64,000 bases of DNA, from positions 1-64,000 of the forward strand of contig DBNK01000033.1 in NCBI GenBank assembly GCA_002298335.1, read 5' to 3'. This stretch comes from Thalassolituus sp. UBA674. GTDB lineage: Bacteria > Pseudomonadota > Gammaproteobacteria > Pseudomonadales > Oceanobacteraceae. Made by a program: the position numbers and the translations under genes. The notes beneath the pieces were generated by a model. The model saw only the letters and a program-made list of their open reading frames with translations, was not told the origin of the DNA and did no database searches. Shown piece by piece: positions 53,047 through 61,045 of this stretch (positions are counted from its first letter, which is position 1; each line of letters starts with the position of its first letter).

Positions 53047-54474
53047 GTGGTTTCAGAAGCGAATAAGAAAGACATCACCTTTGCCGATTGCGCATTCAGC
53101 CCTGAGCGTGAGGAATTAGCAGATCATCTTACCGAATACCTGAAACTACAAAAAAACGGCTACGTGCTTAATGTCGACGGAGAATGGGGCTCCGGTAAAA
53201 CTTTCTTTCTGAAGGCATGGCAAGCAAAACTTAGAAACAACCACCCTACCTGCTACATTGATGCCTGGACTCTCGACTACCTCAACGAGCCATTGGCGAC
53301 ACTTTCTCGAAAAATACTGGATTCTATCCATGAGTATCTTGAGAAATACTCCCTAATCAATCCGAACACGGAAAAGAAAATTCTTAATAGCTTGTACCGT
53401 TTAATATCCACCAGCGCAAAAATTGGTGGTTCTGTCGTTGAAAACACTGTCAGCCCAATCGTGGGCAAGGCGATTTCTATTGGAGCTGTCGAACTAGACG
53501 ACTTTCTACTTAACTCTGGAAAAGATCAATTTGAGCTATTCAAAAAAACTGAAGATGCCCTTATTGAATTTAAAGGGACACTTCAAAATCACATCAATGA
53601 TATTTTTGATAAAGAACCAAAAAGCTCACCATTCTTCATTTTCATCGATGAGCTAGACAGGTGCCGTCCAAATTACGCTATTGAAATACTAGAAGCTGTC
53701 AAACACCTATTCTGCCTAGAGAACACTATATTTGTAATCTCCACCAATAGAATAGAAATGGAAAAGTCGATTCAAAAGGTCTATGGAAGTAACTTTTCAT
53801 CGCAAGGCTATCTATCGAGATTCTTTGATAAAAATATTCACTTAAAGACCCAATCACCTCTAAGATTCCTCAAAGAAAATAAAAAGCTGAAACAAATAAC
53901 CACAAACTCATTAGATCAATGCTACTTAAGAGATAACCTGGAAGAGTTAGAGCTACTGAGCAATATATTTGAAAATTACGAATTAAAACCAAGAGAAATA
54001 GAAAAAAGTCTTGACAACCTGCTTTTAGCCACCATTAAACTAAAAGATAAAATATATAGCATTTTTACTTTGACTGAATTATTTTGCATTAAGGAAAAAA
54101 TGTTCATTGATTTTTCCACAATACGACCAAAATCTGCAATCACACTTGAAACATACAAAAGTTTAACCTTATACAATAAGAAAATAATTTCGCCTTTTGG
54201 CATGAAGAAATACAAAGATGAAAAAGTAGCACTGGCAGAGATCATGGAATATGAGCATGACTTCCAAGTAGCACTTTCAATGATTAAGAACAACACCAGA
54301 TATTCTGACTGTGCAAACACCTTTTTCAACAAACGACAAAGAAGCGGAAAACTAGATACTTTTGCTGAAAGTATACATAGAAAAATAAGCAATCTATCAC
54401 ATCAAAATACTGAGGAGATTGCTGATTTATTTGAGCTTTTTGACATTGTTGATTTTTCATCGAGATTTCATTAG
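53047..54474 (+). CDS. KAP-family P-loop NTPase
   Basis: This 475-residue NTPase starts at a GTG after AAGGAAGC. Walker A is GEWGSGKTFFL near residues 46-56 and Walker B is FFIFIDELDRCRPNYAIEILE near residues 195-215, the KAP signature. Unlike many KAP proteins it shows no strongly hydrophobic insert between these motifs, only a glycine-rich moderately apolar segment near residues 117-150, so it is probably cytoplasmic. Codon use is AT-rich compared with neighbours, suggesting recent transfer. PifA and QatA are KAP relatives with anti-phage roles; a similar role is an inference. Confidence 0.85.
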   Translation: MVSEANKKDITFADCAFSPEREELADHLTEYLKLQKNGYVLNVDGEWGSGKTFFLKAWQAKLRNNHPTCYIDAWTLDYLNEPLATLSRKILDSIHEYLEKYSLINPNTEKKILNSLYRLISTSAKIGGSVVENTVSPIVGKAISIGAVELDDFLLNSGKDQFELFKKTEDALIEFKGTLQNHINDIFDKEPKSSPFFIFIDELDRCRPNYAIEILEAVKHLFCLENTIFVISTNRIEMEKSIQKVYGSNFSSQGYLSRFFDKNIHLKTQSPLRFLKENKKLKQITTNSLDQCYLRDNLEELELLSNIFENYELKPREIEKSLDNLLLATIKLKDKIYSIFTLTELFCIKEKMFIDFSTIRPKSAITLETYKSLTLYNKKIISPFGMKKYKDEKVALAEIMEYEHDFQVALSMIKNNTRYSDCANTFFNKRQRSGKLDTFAESIHRKISNLSHQNTEEIADLFELFDIVDFSSRFH

Positions 54475-54686
54475 AAACCATCAAACTCAAAAATCAAACA
54501 TACTTTCAAATCCCAGAATCAATTAACAAAACCTCTTCAAAAAATATAAATTTCCAAAGTACGTAATAAAGGATAAGGTGACCATCCCCCCTTTTGGGGG
54601 ATCTTATCCCCCGGCCGGGTGGCCCTCCCCCTGCTTTCGCGCTTCCTGGGCCGTGTTCCCTTATTTCTTTGGTTCTCTATGAGTAC

Positions 54687-54817
54687 GGCCACACAGGACG
54701 TCCATGCTTAGGCAGCCCCGTCCTGTGTGGCCTGACTCGGCGTCCTGCCTCGCTCCTCATTCGAACCTGCAGAAATCTCGGCGGCCCCAGAGGCACACTT
54801 CAACCAGCGACGCCGAG
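54687..54817. repeat. Nested inverted repeats (structured element)
   Basis: A perfect 14-base inverted repeat (GGCCACACAGGACG / CGTCCTGTGTGGCC) at 54687-54700 and 54719-54732 has an 18-base loop. Immediately after it, a perfect 9-base pair CTCGGCGTC / GACGCCGAG encloses 54745-54808. Two adjacent strong hairpins suggest a folded RNA or a mobile palindromic element. Confidence 0.7.
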
Positions 54818-54882
54818 GATGAGATGAACATCACTGGGGGCATTGACGTTGGAAGTTGGTATTGGAACTCTCTAAAAATCGC

Positions 54883-54962
54883 CGTCATTCCGCGGCTTGA
54901 CCGCGGAATCCAGAGCCTTGATCACCGCTTAATGGATCCCGCGATCAAGTCGCGGGATGACG
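54883..54962. repeat. REP-like imperfect palindrome
   Basis: Two 30-base arms, CGTCATTCCGCGGCTTGACC... at 54883-54912 and its near reverse complement at 54933-54962, flank a 20-base centre. Arms begin CGTCAT and end ATGACG, and each arm contains its own smaller dyad (CCGCGG...CCGCGG; CCCGCGA...TCGCGGG). This is the general form of intergenic palindromic repeats spread in many proteobacteria. Confidence 0.75.
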
Positions 54963-55160
54963 ATTAATTAAGTGGAAACCAAATACCACCTACAACGCCA
55001 AGGCCACCAGTAATGTCCTTTCCTTACACGGTGTCGCTGGTTGAACTGCGCCTGTTGCGAGCCGCGTTATTCAAGAACGAGCAGGCTGGAGAAACATGGA
55101 TGTTTCGACAGGTCAGCTGAGGCATGAATGCCGAATCTGACCGTAGCCATGGGAAGTTCG

Positions 55161-55507
55161 CAGAATGACGTGAATCAGCGAGGAACACAGCGCGAAGCAG
55201 GTGGGTGGGCCAGCGCCGGGAGGATGCCGTCCTCCCAGGAGCAAAAGAGCCGAGTTACTTGGCAGGGCAAGTTGTTAATCCGATCCAAATGGATCCCATG
55301 TACTTCTTACCGAGGCCGCAGCGAGTTTGCGGATGACAGTGAAACAGCGAGCAGCTCAGCGCGAAGCAGGAGGGAGCCGGGGCCGCCTAGCCGCGCCGGT
55401 CGGGACTAGGCGTCCCCATGCGTCCTCCCAGGAGCGAAAGAGCAGAATTACCTGGCCGGGCAAGTTGTTAATGCTGTGTCGTCTCCATCTGCAAAATGGA
55501 TCCCACT
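55161..55507. repeat. Two diverged direct-repeat units
   Basis: Unit 1 (about 55161-55300) and unit 2 (about 55329-55507) share ordered blocks: AGCGCGAAGCAGG, CGTCCTCCCAGGAGC, AAAGAGC, GGGCAAGTTGTTAAT and AAATGGATCCCA. Unit 2 has about 40 extra bases including an inverted pair CGCCTAG / CTAGGCG. Unit 1 holds GGAGGA-tgccg-TCCTCC at the corresponding place. These are probably copies of a dispersed intergenic element. Confidence 0.7.
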
Positions 55508-55641
55508 CCCCATACCACTTCCCGCGCCAGTATCCACAAACCGCCTCTGCAACCACCCCAACCTGACACTCGTGCCTTGTGCTGAACTCATGTACAGGAT
55601 ATCGTCCGGGTCAAAATATAATAATAAAAAGGTACCACCCT

Positions 55642-57771
55642 ATGCGTCTTCTCACGTCTCTGTCCGTGGTTTTATGCCTGACCGGCTGTATGGCCGATGA
55701 GCAAATGGTGCTGGATCTCAGTGGTCCCGACTCCCGCTGGTCATTCTACGATCAGGGCTTCCCGACTGATCTGCGTCAGGATGAGTCCGGTCATCTCGAT
55801 GTCGCTGACTTCCCGGTTCTGGTTAAGGCTCCGCTGCTGAAAGATTATGTCGATGTCATCAGCCGTGACACCCTGGGCTTCGCCCCGGAGAGCCCGGTTT
55901 ACATCCGCTTCAGCGGCGATATTGCCCCCGGTGACTTTGTTCTGCCGGATGCAGCCGATACCCTGTACAGCACCTCCGCAGTGCAGCTGATCAATGTGGA
56001 TGCGGACTCTGCCGATCGTGGCAGGCGCCTGCCAGTCAGCAGCGACTTCCGTTTTGAAGAAGATGAATACCGCCCGGCCGGTCTGTTTCAGGCCTATCCG
56101 GTGGGACGCTTCCTGCAGGAAGGGACAACCTACGCCCTGATCATTACCCGCGATGTATCGCCGGAGTTTGCGGATGATCTCACGCCCAACCCGGTTCTCA
56201 ACGCGCTGCTGAAAGGGCAGAACCCACGCAACGTTGACCGTCTTATTCCGCGTTCGAAAGCCGAAAAAGCCATGGCCGTGTATGCTCCGCTCGCGGCCCA
56301 GCTGGCTCAGGACGGCATTGCCGCCGATGACGTGATCGGTGCCGTGGTGTGGACAACAGGCACGCATTCCGAAACTGCACGCCACATTGCTGAGGCCGTT
56401 TACGACTGGCCGGTGCCTGCGCTGACGTCAGACTGGCGTCTGGAGCAGGACATGGACCACTACTGTGTGCTGAAAGCCGACTGGTCAGTACCGACCCTGC
56501 AGAAGGGTGTGATGCCGTACGCCTTCCCACGCTTTGGCGGCAACATTGAGTACGACGCACAGGGTTTCCCGGTGGTGCAGTCGTCACGTGAAACCGAAGT
56601 GGTGGTCACCATCCCGAAAGCCCATATGCCATCGGCAGGCTGGCCGCTGATGATGTACCACCACGGTACCTACGGCGAAGCCGATCAGGTCTGGGACCGG
56701 GGCAAGTACGTGGCTGAAGAAGATCTGCGCCCATGGGGCTCTGAAGCTGAAATTGCGGCGTTACGCGGTTGGGCAGCGTCCGGCATGAGCGGCCACTTCG
56801 GTGCGGATCATCAGGCGCAGCTGCCGGTGCTGAACTGGTTCTTCGACGGCATTGGTCAGCCGATGAATCTGGTGGAGTACAACTTCCTTAACCCCCAGGC
56901 CTTCCGCGATAACCTGCTGCAACAGGTTGCCGAGCGCATCCTGTTCCGCCGTATGCTGGAACAGCAGCAGATTGATCCATCACTGTGCCCGGGTGCCACC
57001 ACGAACAAAGAAACCGCCTTCCGCTTCGACAGCGATATGGAAGTGGTCAGCGGTCAGTCACTCGGCTCCTTTACCGCCACCGGTCAGGTCGCCAGCGATC
57101 CGCGTCCGGTCAAAGCCCTGATTCCGTCCGGTGCCGGTGTCTACGATATCAATCTGGTAATGCAGATTCTGTCGGTCTCTTCCGATGGTACGCCGCTGGG
57201 TAATTATCTGGAGCCGGTGTTCTTTGGTGTGGATAAAAACGACATTGTCGGCGACCCTGCCCACCCTTTCAATGCGCTGGCGGCTCATGCGCTGGCCAGT
57301 GCCAACACGGGCTATATGATGGACGCCCGTAACCGTCGTGAAAGCGACCCTCTGTCAGTACTGACCTTCTTCGGCCACCTGGATGACTGGGTTGTGCTGG
57401 AGTCGCAGATCCCGTTTGCTCGGGCACTGGGGCTGGATATGGCCGGACCTGAACTGAACGTACCGGATGCCGAAAGCCTGCTGTGGCAACTGCGTTACAC
57501 AGATACCGCCCAGATCAGCTATCCGGTCTCAGCCAATAAGGCGGATGGCAGCACCGGGGTATTTGTGCGTTATGCCGAAGATGACATCAAAACCGGCCAC
57601 AACGTGCTGTTTCAGCACACCGCCGCCAAGCATCAGTTTGGTTGTGTGCTGCAGGATCTGGCCGCAGGTATGACGCCGACCGTGATTGCTGGTGATTCTC
57701 TGGATGGTGACTGTGTCAGCGGTCCGGTGCTGATTGAAAAGACCGCGCCTGAGCCGTTTCCGGGGGATTGA
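55642..57771 (+). CDS. Large lipoprotein alpha/beta hydrolase (VolA-like lipase candidate)
   Basis: This 709-residue lipoprotein has a signal peptide with lipobox LTGC (Cys16). The central and C-terminal part has an alpha/beta hydrolase pattern: GWPLMMYHHGTYG resembles the oxyanion strand, GQSLGSFTATG is the nucleophile elbow (GxSxG), and GHLDDWVV and TGHNVLF may hold the acid and histidine. The N-terminal third looks like an immunoglobulin-like beta domain (VYIRFSGDIAPGDFVLP). Vibrio VolA, a surface lysophospholipase, has this build; I infer similarity without a search. The start follows AAAAAGG. Confidence 0.8.
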   Translation: MRLLTSLSVVLCLTGCMADEQMVLDLSGPDSRWSFYDQGFPTDLRQDESGHLDVADFPVLVKAPLLKDYVDVISRDTLGFAPESPVYIRFSGDIAPGDFVLPDAADTLYSTSAVQLINVDADSADRGRRLPVSSDFRFEEDEYRPAGLFQAYPVGRFLQEGTTYALIITRDVSPEFADDLTPNPVLNALLKGQNPRNVDRLIPRSKAEKAMAVYAPLAAQLAQDGIAADDVIGAVVWTTGTHSETARHIAEAVYDWPVPALTSDWRLEQDMDHYCVLKADWSVPTLQKGVMPYAFPRFGGNIEYDAQGFPVVQSSRETEVVVTIPKAHMPSAGWPLMMYHHGTYGEADQVWDRGKYVAEEDLRPWGSEAEIAALRGWAASGMSGHFGADHQAQLPVLNWFFDGIGQPMNLVEYNFLNPQAFRDNLLQQVAERILFRRMLEQQQIDPSLCPGATTNKETAFRFDSDMEVVSGQSLGSFTATGQVASDPRPVKALIPSGAGVYDINLVMQILSVSSDGTPLGNYLEPVFFGVDKNDIVGDPAHPFNALAAHALASANTGYMMDARNRRESDPLSVLTFFGHLDDWVVLESQIPFARALGLDMAGPELNVPDAESLLWQLRYTDTAQISYPVSANKADGSTGVFVRYAEDDIKTGHNVLFQHTAAKHQFGCVLQDLAAGMTPTVIAGDSLDGDCVSGPVLIEKTAPEPFPGD

Positions 57772-57792
57772 GTGCAGGAATCATCCACCGCC

Positions 57793-57852
57793 ATCCCCGC
57801 TTTGGGGATGAAGCCTGACCTTCTGTAACAGGGCCTGATCAGTCAGGCCCTG
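57793..57852. terminator. Two hairpins between convergent genes
   Basis: ATCCCC-gcttt-GGGGAT (57793-57809) and a perfect palindrome CAGGGCCTGA-tcag-TCAGGCCCTG (57829-57852) lie between the lipoprotein gene and the oxygenase gene, which converge here. Neither has a T-run; the position favours transcription stopping in both directions. Confidence 0.5.
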
Positions 57853-57876
57853 CTGCCACAAGCAAGAACAGACGGG

Positions 57877-59229
57877 TCAGATCAGGTAACTCCACCCGCC
57901 AGCGATGTAGTCCTTAATCTTCCGGGCAATGAATGGCCCGTGTGACCTCAGAATAAACGCCAGTAACATTAACCGATAAGCGGCCTGGTGGTTTTCATCC
58001 TCCAGGGCCAGAGCCAGATCCCTCAGATCGTCTGTTACCGGCCCCTCAAACGCCGCCCGCATCCGGGGTGGAATATCTTCAATGGCCAGAGTCTTACCGG
58101 CCTGTGCCGGAATATTGCTCAGCTTCTGATGCAACCGGTCAGCCAGTGTTGCGGCTTTGGGAGTAGCAAAGACCGGATCATTCTTCAGATCCTTCCTGAG
58201 TATCAGCAACTGCTCAAGCACCGAGGGGAATACATGCTGCTCCAGCTGTTTAACCTTCCACGAGAAAATGGATACCGTGATGGCAAACGCATAGGGTACG
58301 AATGAAATACTGAGTTGACTGACCCCGAACAGAACGTCGGAAAGATAGCGGTAGTAGTCTACGGAAAAACGGTTAATAACCGTCTTTATCTCGTCCGTTT
58401 CCAGCTCCTGCAATTCATCACTGTAATACGCCATTTCGTCCAGTACGACTCTGGCTTTATCGTACAGATCCGGATCCCGGGTTTTCAGATAAGAGGCCAT
58501 TTCCTGCAACTTTCCGGCATGCTGGTTGAGCGCAGTCAACATCTCGTTCAGTGTTTTCCGGTGAGCGATTTTTTCTCTCTCAGCCTCGTCCGGTGATTGC
58601 TCGTATTCCTCAACAGGAATTGGCTTAACACCTTTTTTTTCCGGCGTAAAATCAATGGCGAGATTAACCCGGTTTTTGTCGGTGTAATTATACGTCTGGT
58701 GATCATAGCTGTAGTCGAATATGACGTAATCACCTGCCTCAGACACTGGCTGAGTCTGACCGTTACAGGAAATGGTACAGCCATCGCCGACTGATTCCAG
58801 AAGAACATGACAGATCAGGTTCTTCTTCACATGCTTGTGGCTGTCGATCCGGGCGCCGGAGTGCAGATTCAGAAAGCTGACAAAATTGACGTTGGGTATC
58901 TGATCAATGAAGGAATACAGGAAAGGGAAGGCCCTGCGCATTTTCTCGTTGTATTCTGGTTTATTGACCTTGAAAACAGGCAGGGTGGCAAAACGCCCTC
59001 CCCGCGAGTCATAGCCTATCTGCTCACGGTGAAAGCCACCTTCAAAGACCCAGTCCTGGAAAACCTCATGAATAAAAATACCCACTTCTTCTTCTGACTT
59101 ATCAAAATGAGCACTATCAAGGTGCGACTGGCGTTCTTTCTCTTCATTATCCCGAAGCTCCGCATAGAGCTTCTCTGCGTTATCGACAATCGGCTGAAGA
59201 AAGGTAAAGTCCTTTATCGAAAAAAACAT
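57877..59229 (-). CDS. AspH-like 2-oxoglutarate/iron oxygenase with novel C-terminal half
   Basis: This 450-residue protein has an aspartyl/asparaginyl beta-hydroxylase domain in residues 60-200. By comparison with AspH the iron ligands are His141 (LICHVLLE) and His177 (YSYDHQTYNYTDKNRVNLAID), and Arg187 binds 2-oxoglutarate. The rest (residues 200-450) is a helical extension that I do not recognise, with a moderately hydrophobic stretch near 305-325 (SISFVPYAFAITVSIFSW) that may touch the membrane. It overlaps the upstream 297-residue gene by 16 bases. Substrate unknown. Confidence 0.82.
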   Translation of the reverse strand: MFFSIKDFTFLQPIVDNAEKLYAELRDNEEKERQSHLDSAHFDKSEEEVGIFIHEVFQDWVFEGGFHREQIGYDSRGGRFATLPVFKVNKPEYNEKMRRAFPFLYSFIDQIPNVNFVSFLNLHSGARIDSHKHVKKNLICHVLLESVGDGCTISCNGQTQPVSEAGDYVIFDYSYDHQTYNYTDKNRVNLAIDFTPEKKGVKPIPVEEYEQSPDEAEREKIAHRKTLNEMLTALNQHAGKLQEMASYLKTRDPDLYDKARVVLDEMAYYSDELQELETDEIKTVINRFSVDYYRYLSDVLFGVSQLSISFVPYAFAITVSIFSWKVKQLEQHVFPSVLEQLLILRKDLKNDPVFATPKAATLADRLHQKLSNIPAQAGKTLAIEDIPPRMRAAFEGPVTDDLRDLALALEDENHQAAYRLMLLAFILRSHGPFIARKIKDYIAGGWSYLI

Positions 59230-60107
59230 GAGAACGATTCCAGTGTGTGTATTTGTTTATTGCGCTCATCATCCATAGGAGCGTTTGACAGAACCGGGAA
59301 TCTGAAAAAGAGGATACTGCGAATATCGCCGTTATGATAAACCCCGGGGAAAACAGGCACACAACCAAACTGGGCCATCCAGTCAACGATCGCATCGACC
59401 ATAGGCCAGTTCAGGCTTTTCAGATACTGATATCCTTTCTGGATATCTGAAATAAACCACATGATGACTTTTTCATACTTTTCAGTCTGGGTGTACTCAA
59501 GAAATGGCGCATCGAAAATACCCGGATCTTTAAAGCGCTCCGATATGATCCGGCGTTCACGATCTCTCATAAAATAGAAGTAATGCTTTGAAAGTCCTTC
59601 TTCTTTTAATCTGAACTCCTGAGAGAACCCGTAGTTCAGTGAGCTGTTCTCGGGCTTGAGTTCACCGTCAGGGCTGATCTTTTCGCTGTGCATATGCTGC
59701 AGGGGCACACGGTAATGGAAGTACTCCATCGGCGGCTTTTCAGGCTGCATTTTAAGCGCAAATGTGCAACCGGTGAGTTCCAGATTACGGCGTCTGGAGG
59801 GCGTCCATTCATGGTAGTGCGAGTTGAATCCACGGCGCTGGGTCAGAAAGCGGGCGATTTCCGGGGAGCGTAATCTTCGCCAGTAGCCAGCGTACGCTTT
59901 GCAGTTAATGATTTTATCCCGGGTGAAATTAATACCAAGATAGGTTTCAAAGGGATAATCACCCGGATCGGTCAACCTGACGTTATCGTAGAAATTTCTC
60001 ATCGGCTCTGAACTGAGCAGTTCAGGGATGAGATTAATCTGGTTCTGAATGGCCGGACTGGTCAATGTACGCTCCTGATTCTGGGCATTTATCTGAGCCG
60101 GAAACAC
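59214..60107 (-). CDS. Protein of unknown function, paired with AspH-like oxygenase
   Basis: This 297-residue protein matches no family I know. It has many aromatic residues and recurring beta-type segments: YPFETYLGINFTRDKIINCKAYAGYWRRL, NLELTGCTFALKMQ, PPMEYFHYRVPL, and a C-terminal VPVFPGVYHNGDIRSILFFRFP. The alternating pattern and the nearby idi gene loosely recall an aromatic prenyltransferase-like barrel, but this is speculative. Its stop lies inside the oxygenase gene, so the two are translationally coupled and probably act together. Confidence 0.65.
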   Translation of the reverse strand: MFPAQINAQNQERTLTSPAIQNQINLIPELLSSEPMRNFYDNVRLTDPGDYPFETYLGINFTRDKIINCKAYAGYWRRLRSPEIARFLTQRRGFNSHYHEWTPSRRRNLELTGCTFALKMQPEKPPMEYFHYRVPLQHMHSEKISPDGELKPENSSLNYGFSQEFRLKEEGLSKHYFYFMRDRERRIISERFKDPGIFDAPFLEYTQTEKYEKVIMWFISDIQKGYQYLKSLNWPMVDAIVDWMAQFGCVPVFPGVYHNGDIRSILFFRFPVLSNAPMDDERNKQIHTLESFSCFFR

Positions 60108-60459
60108 GTTCGGGAAAAGAAGAAGCTATATCCTTACCGCTCTTCGCTCAAATCTTTATATTAAGTGACAATTTGTTCAGGAAAAGTACCTGCAGCTTTG
60201 ATTTCCGATATTATCGACGCTGAAATTCATTATCAACCTGCCTTGCGGCGGCACTACAGGTATGTCCGCTTCAGCGAAAGTCTGCTGATCATACCCAAAA
60301 ACGGGAGCGACAAACCGGACGCTCATTTTCCGGCTGAACAATATGGAGAATATCCGCAGACACACATACTGCCTTGTCGGGTCTGAAATGAATGATTAAG
60401 CTGTCAGCTATACTTGAAAGCCAGTTCAGTAAATACCGGTCTCAGCAGAGGTTCTGAAA
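60108..60459. other. Divergent intergenic region upstream of idi
   Basis: These 352 bases separate the unknown/oxygenase pair from idi. There is no supported gene; a 73-codon frame at 60165-60386 has no ribosome site. A TATACT near 60411 could be the -10 of idi, without a good -35. Promoters for both directions must lie here. Confidence 0.5.
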
Positions 60460-61008
60460 ATGCGCGACAAAGTCATTCTGGTCGATACGGAAGATAACCC
60501 CTGCGGTATCGAAGAGAAGCTGGCAGCCCACTACAATCCCGGAAAGAGACACCGGGCCTTTTCGGTATTCATTATTAATTCTGCAGGTCAGTTACTGCTG
60601 CAACAGCGTGCCGCAGCCAAGTACCATGCAGGGGGGCTTTGGGCCAATTCCTGCTGCAGCCATCCGCAACCTGATGAGGTACTTGCCGAGTCGGCATCGC
60701 AGCGTCTGTCAGAAGAAATGGGCATTGATGTCAGCGTAGAAGCCTTTGGAACCTGCGAGTACCAGCTACCCGTCAGTGACACTATGACCGAATGGGAGCT
60801 GGATCACCTGTTAATCGGCCACTACGACGGCGAGGTGTTTCCCAACCCTGATGAGGTCGACAACATCCGCTGGGCAGATGTGTCGCTTATTGCAGAGGAA
60901 CTCAGACTGACACCAGAGCGCTATGCACCCTGGTTTCACGTCATCTTCCCGCTGTTTGCGGACCACATGAAAGACGCATCCGCTACGGCACGGATGCATC
61001 AGGGATAG
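60460..61008 (+). CDS. idi: Isopentenyl-diphosphate delta-isomerase, type 1
   Basis: This 182-residue Nudix-fold enzyme interconverts IPP and DMAPP. The catalytic cysteine lies in GLWANSCCSHPQPDE, where the cysteine follows the family motif (T/N)SCCSHP. HRAFSVFI carries a metal histidine and the catalytic glutamate is in TEWELDHLLIG. Type 1 Idi is optional in bacteria with the MEP pathway, so its presence beside accessory genes may mean a local demand for isoprenoid precursors. Confidence 0.95.
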   Translation: MRDKVILVDTEDNPCGIEEKLAAHYNPGKRHRAFSVFIINSAGQLLLQQRAAAKYHAGGLWANSCCSHPQPDEVLAESASQRLSEEMGIDVSVEAFGTCEYQLPVSDTMTEWELDHLLIGHYDGEVFPNPDEVDNIRWADVSLIAEELRLTPERYAPWFHVIFPLFADHMKDASATARMHQG

Positions 61009-61017
61009 TAAGCAGAC

Positions 61018-61045
61018 GGGGAAGTGCCATCAGGCACTCTTCCCC
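61018..61045. terminator. Hairpin at the idi/atzF convergence
   Basis: GGGGAAGTGCC and GGCACtcTTCCCC pair around ATCA with a two-base bulge. The hairpin straddles the allophanate hydrolase stop and lies just after idi, so it can act in both directions. Confidence 0.5.

Larger units (their letters stand above)
54475..55641. other. Repeat-rich non-coding region
   Basis: These 1.2 kb hold no convincing gene. The first 100 bases are AT-rich and continue the composition of the KAP gene. The remainder is GC-rich and carries a G/C hairpin at about 54585-54602, a nested inverted repeat at 54687-54817, a REP-like palindrome at 54883-54962, and two diverged direct-repeat units at 55161-55507. Short ORFs here are repeat-derived and lack ribosome sites. 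Confidence 0.7.

Noticed and set aside
54594..54967. Two short frames in the hairpin region
   Set aside because: They read through inverted repeats and a REP-like palindrome, and no ribosome site precedes them.
55128..55566. Short frames repeated over the direct-repeat units
   Set aside because: The peptide similarity between them arises from the DNA repeat; there are no ribosome sites or plausible starts.
60165..60386. 73-codon frame upstream of idi
   Set aside because: It has no ribosome site and an undistinguished composition, and it lies where promoters are expected.
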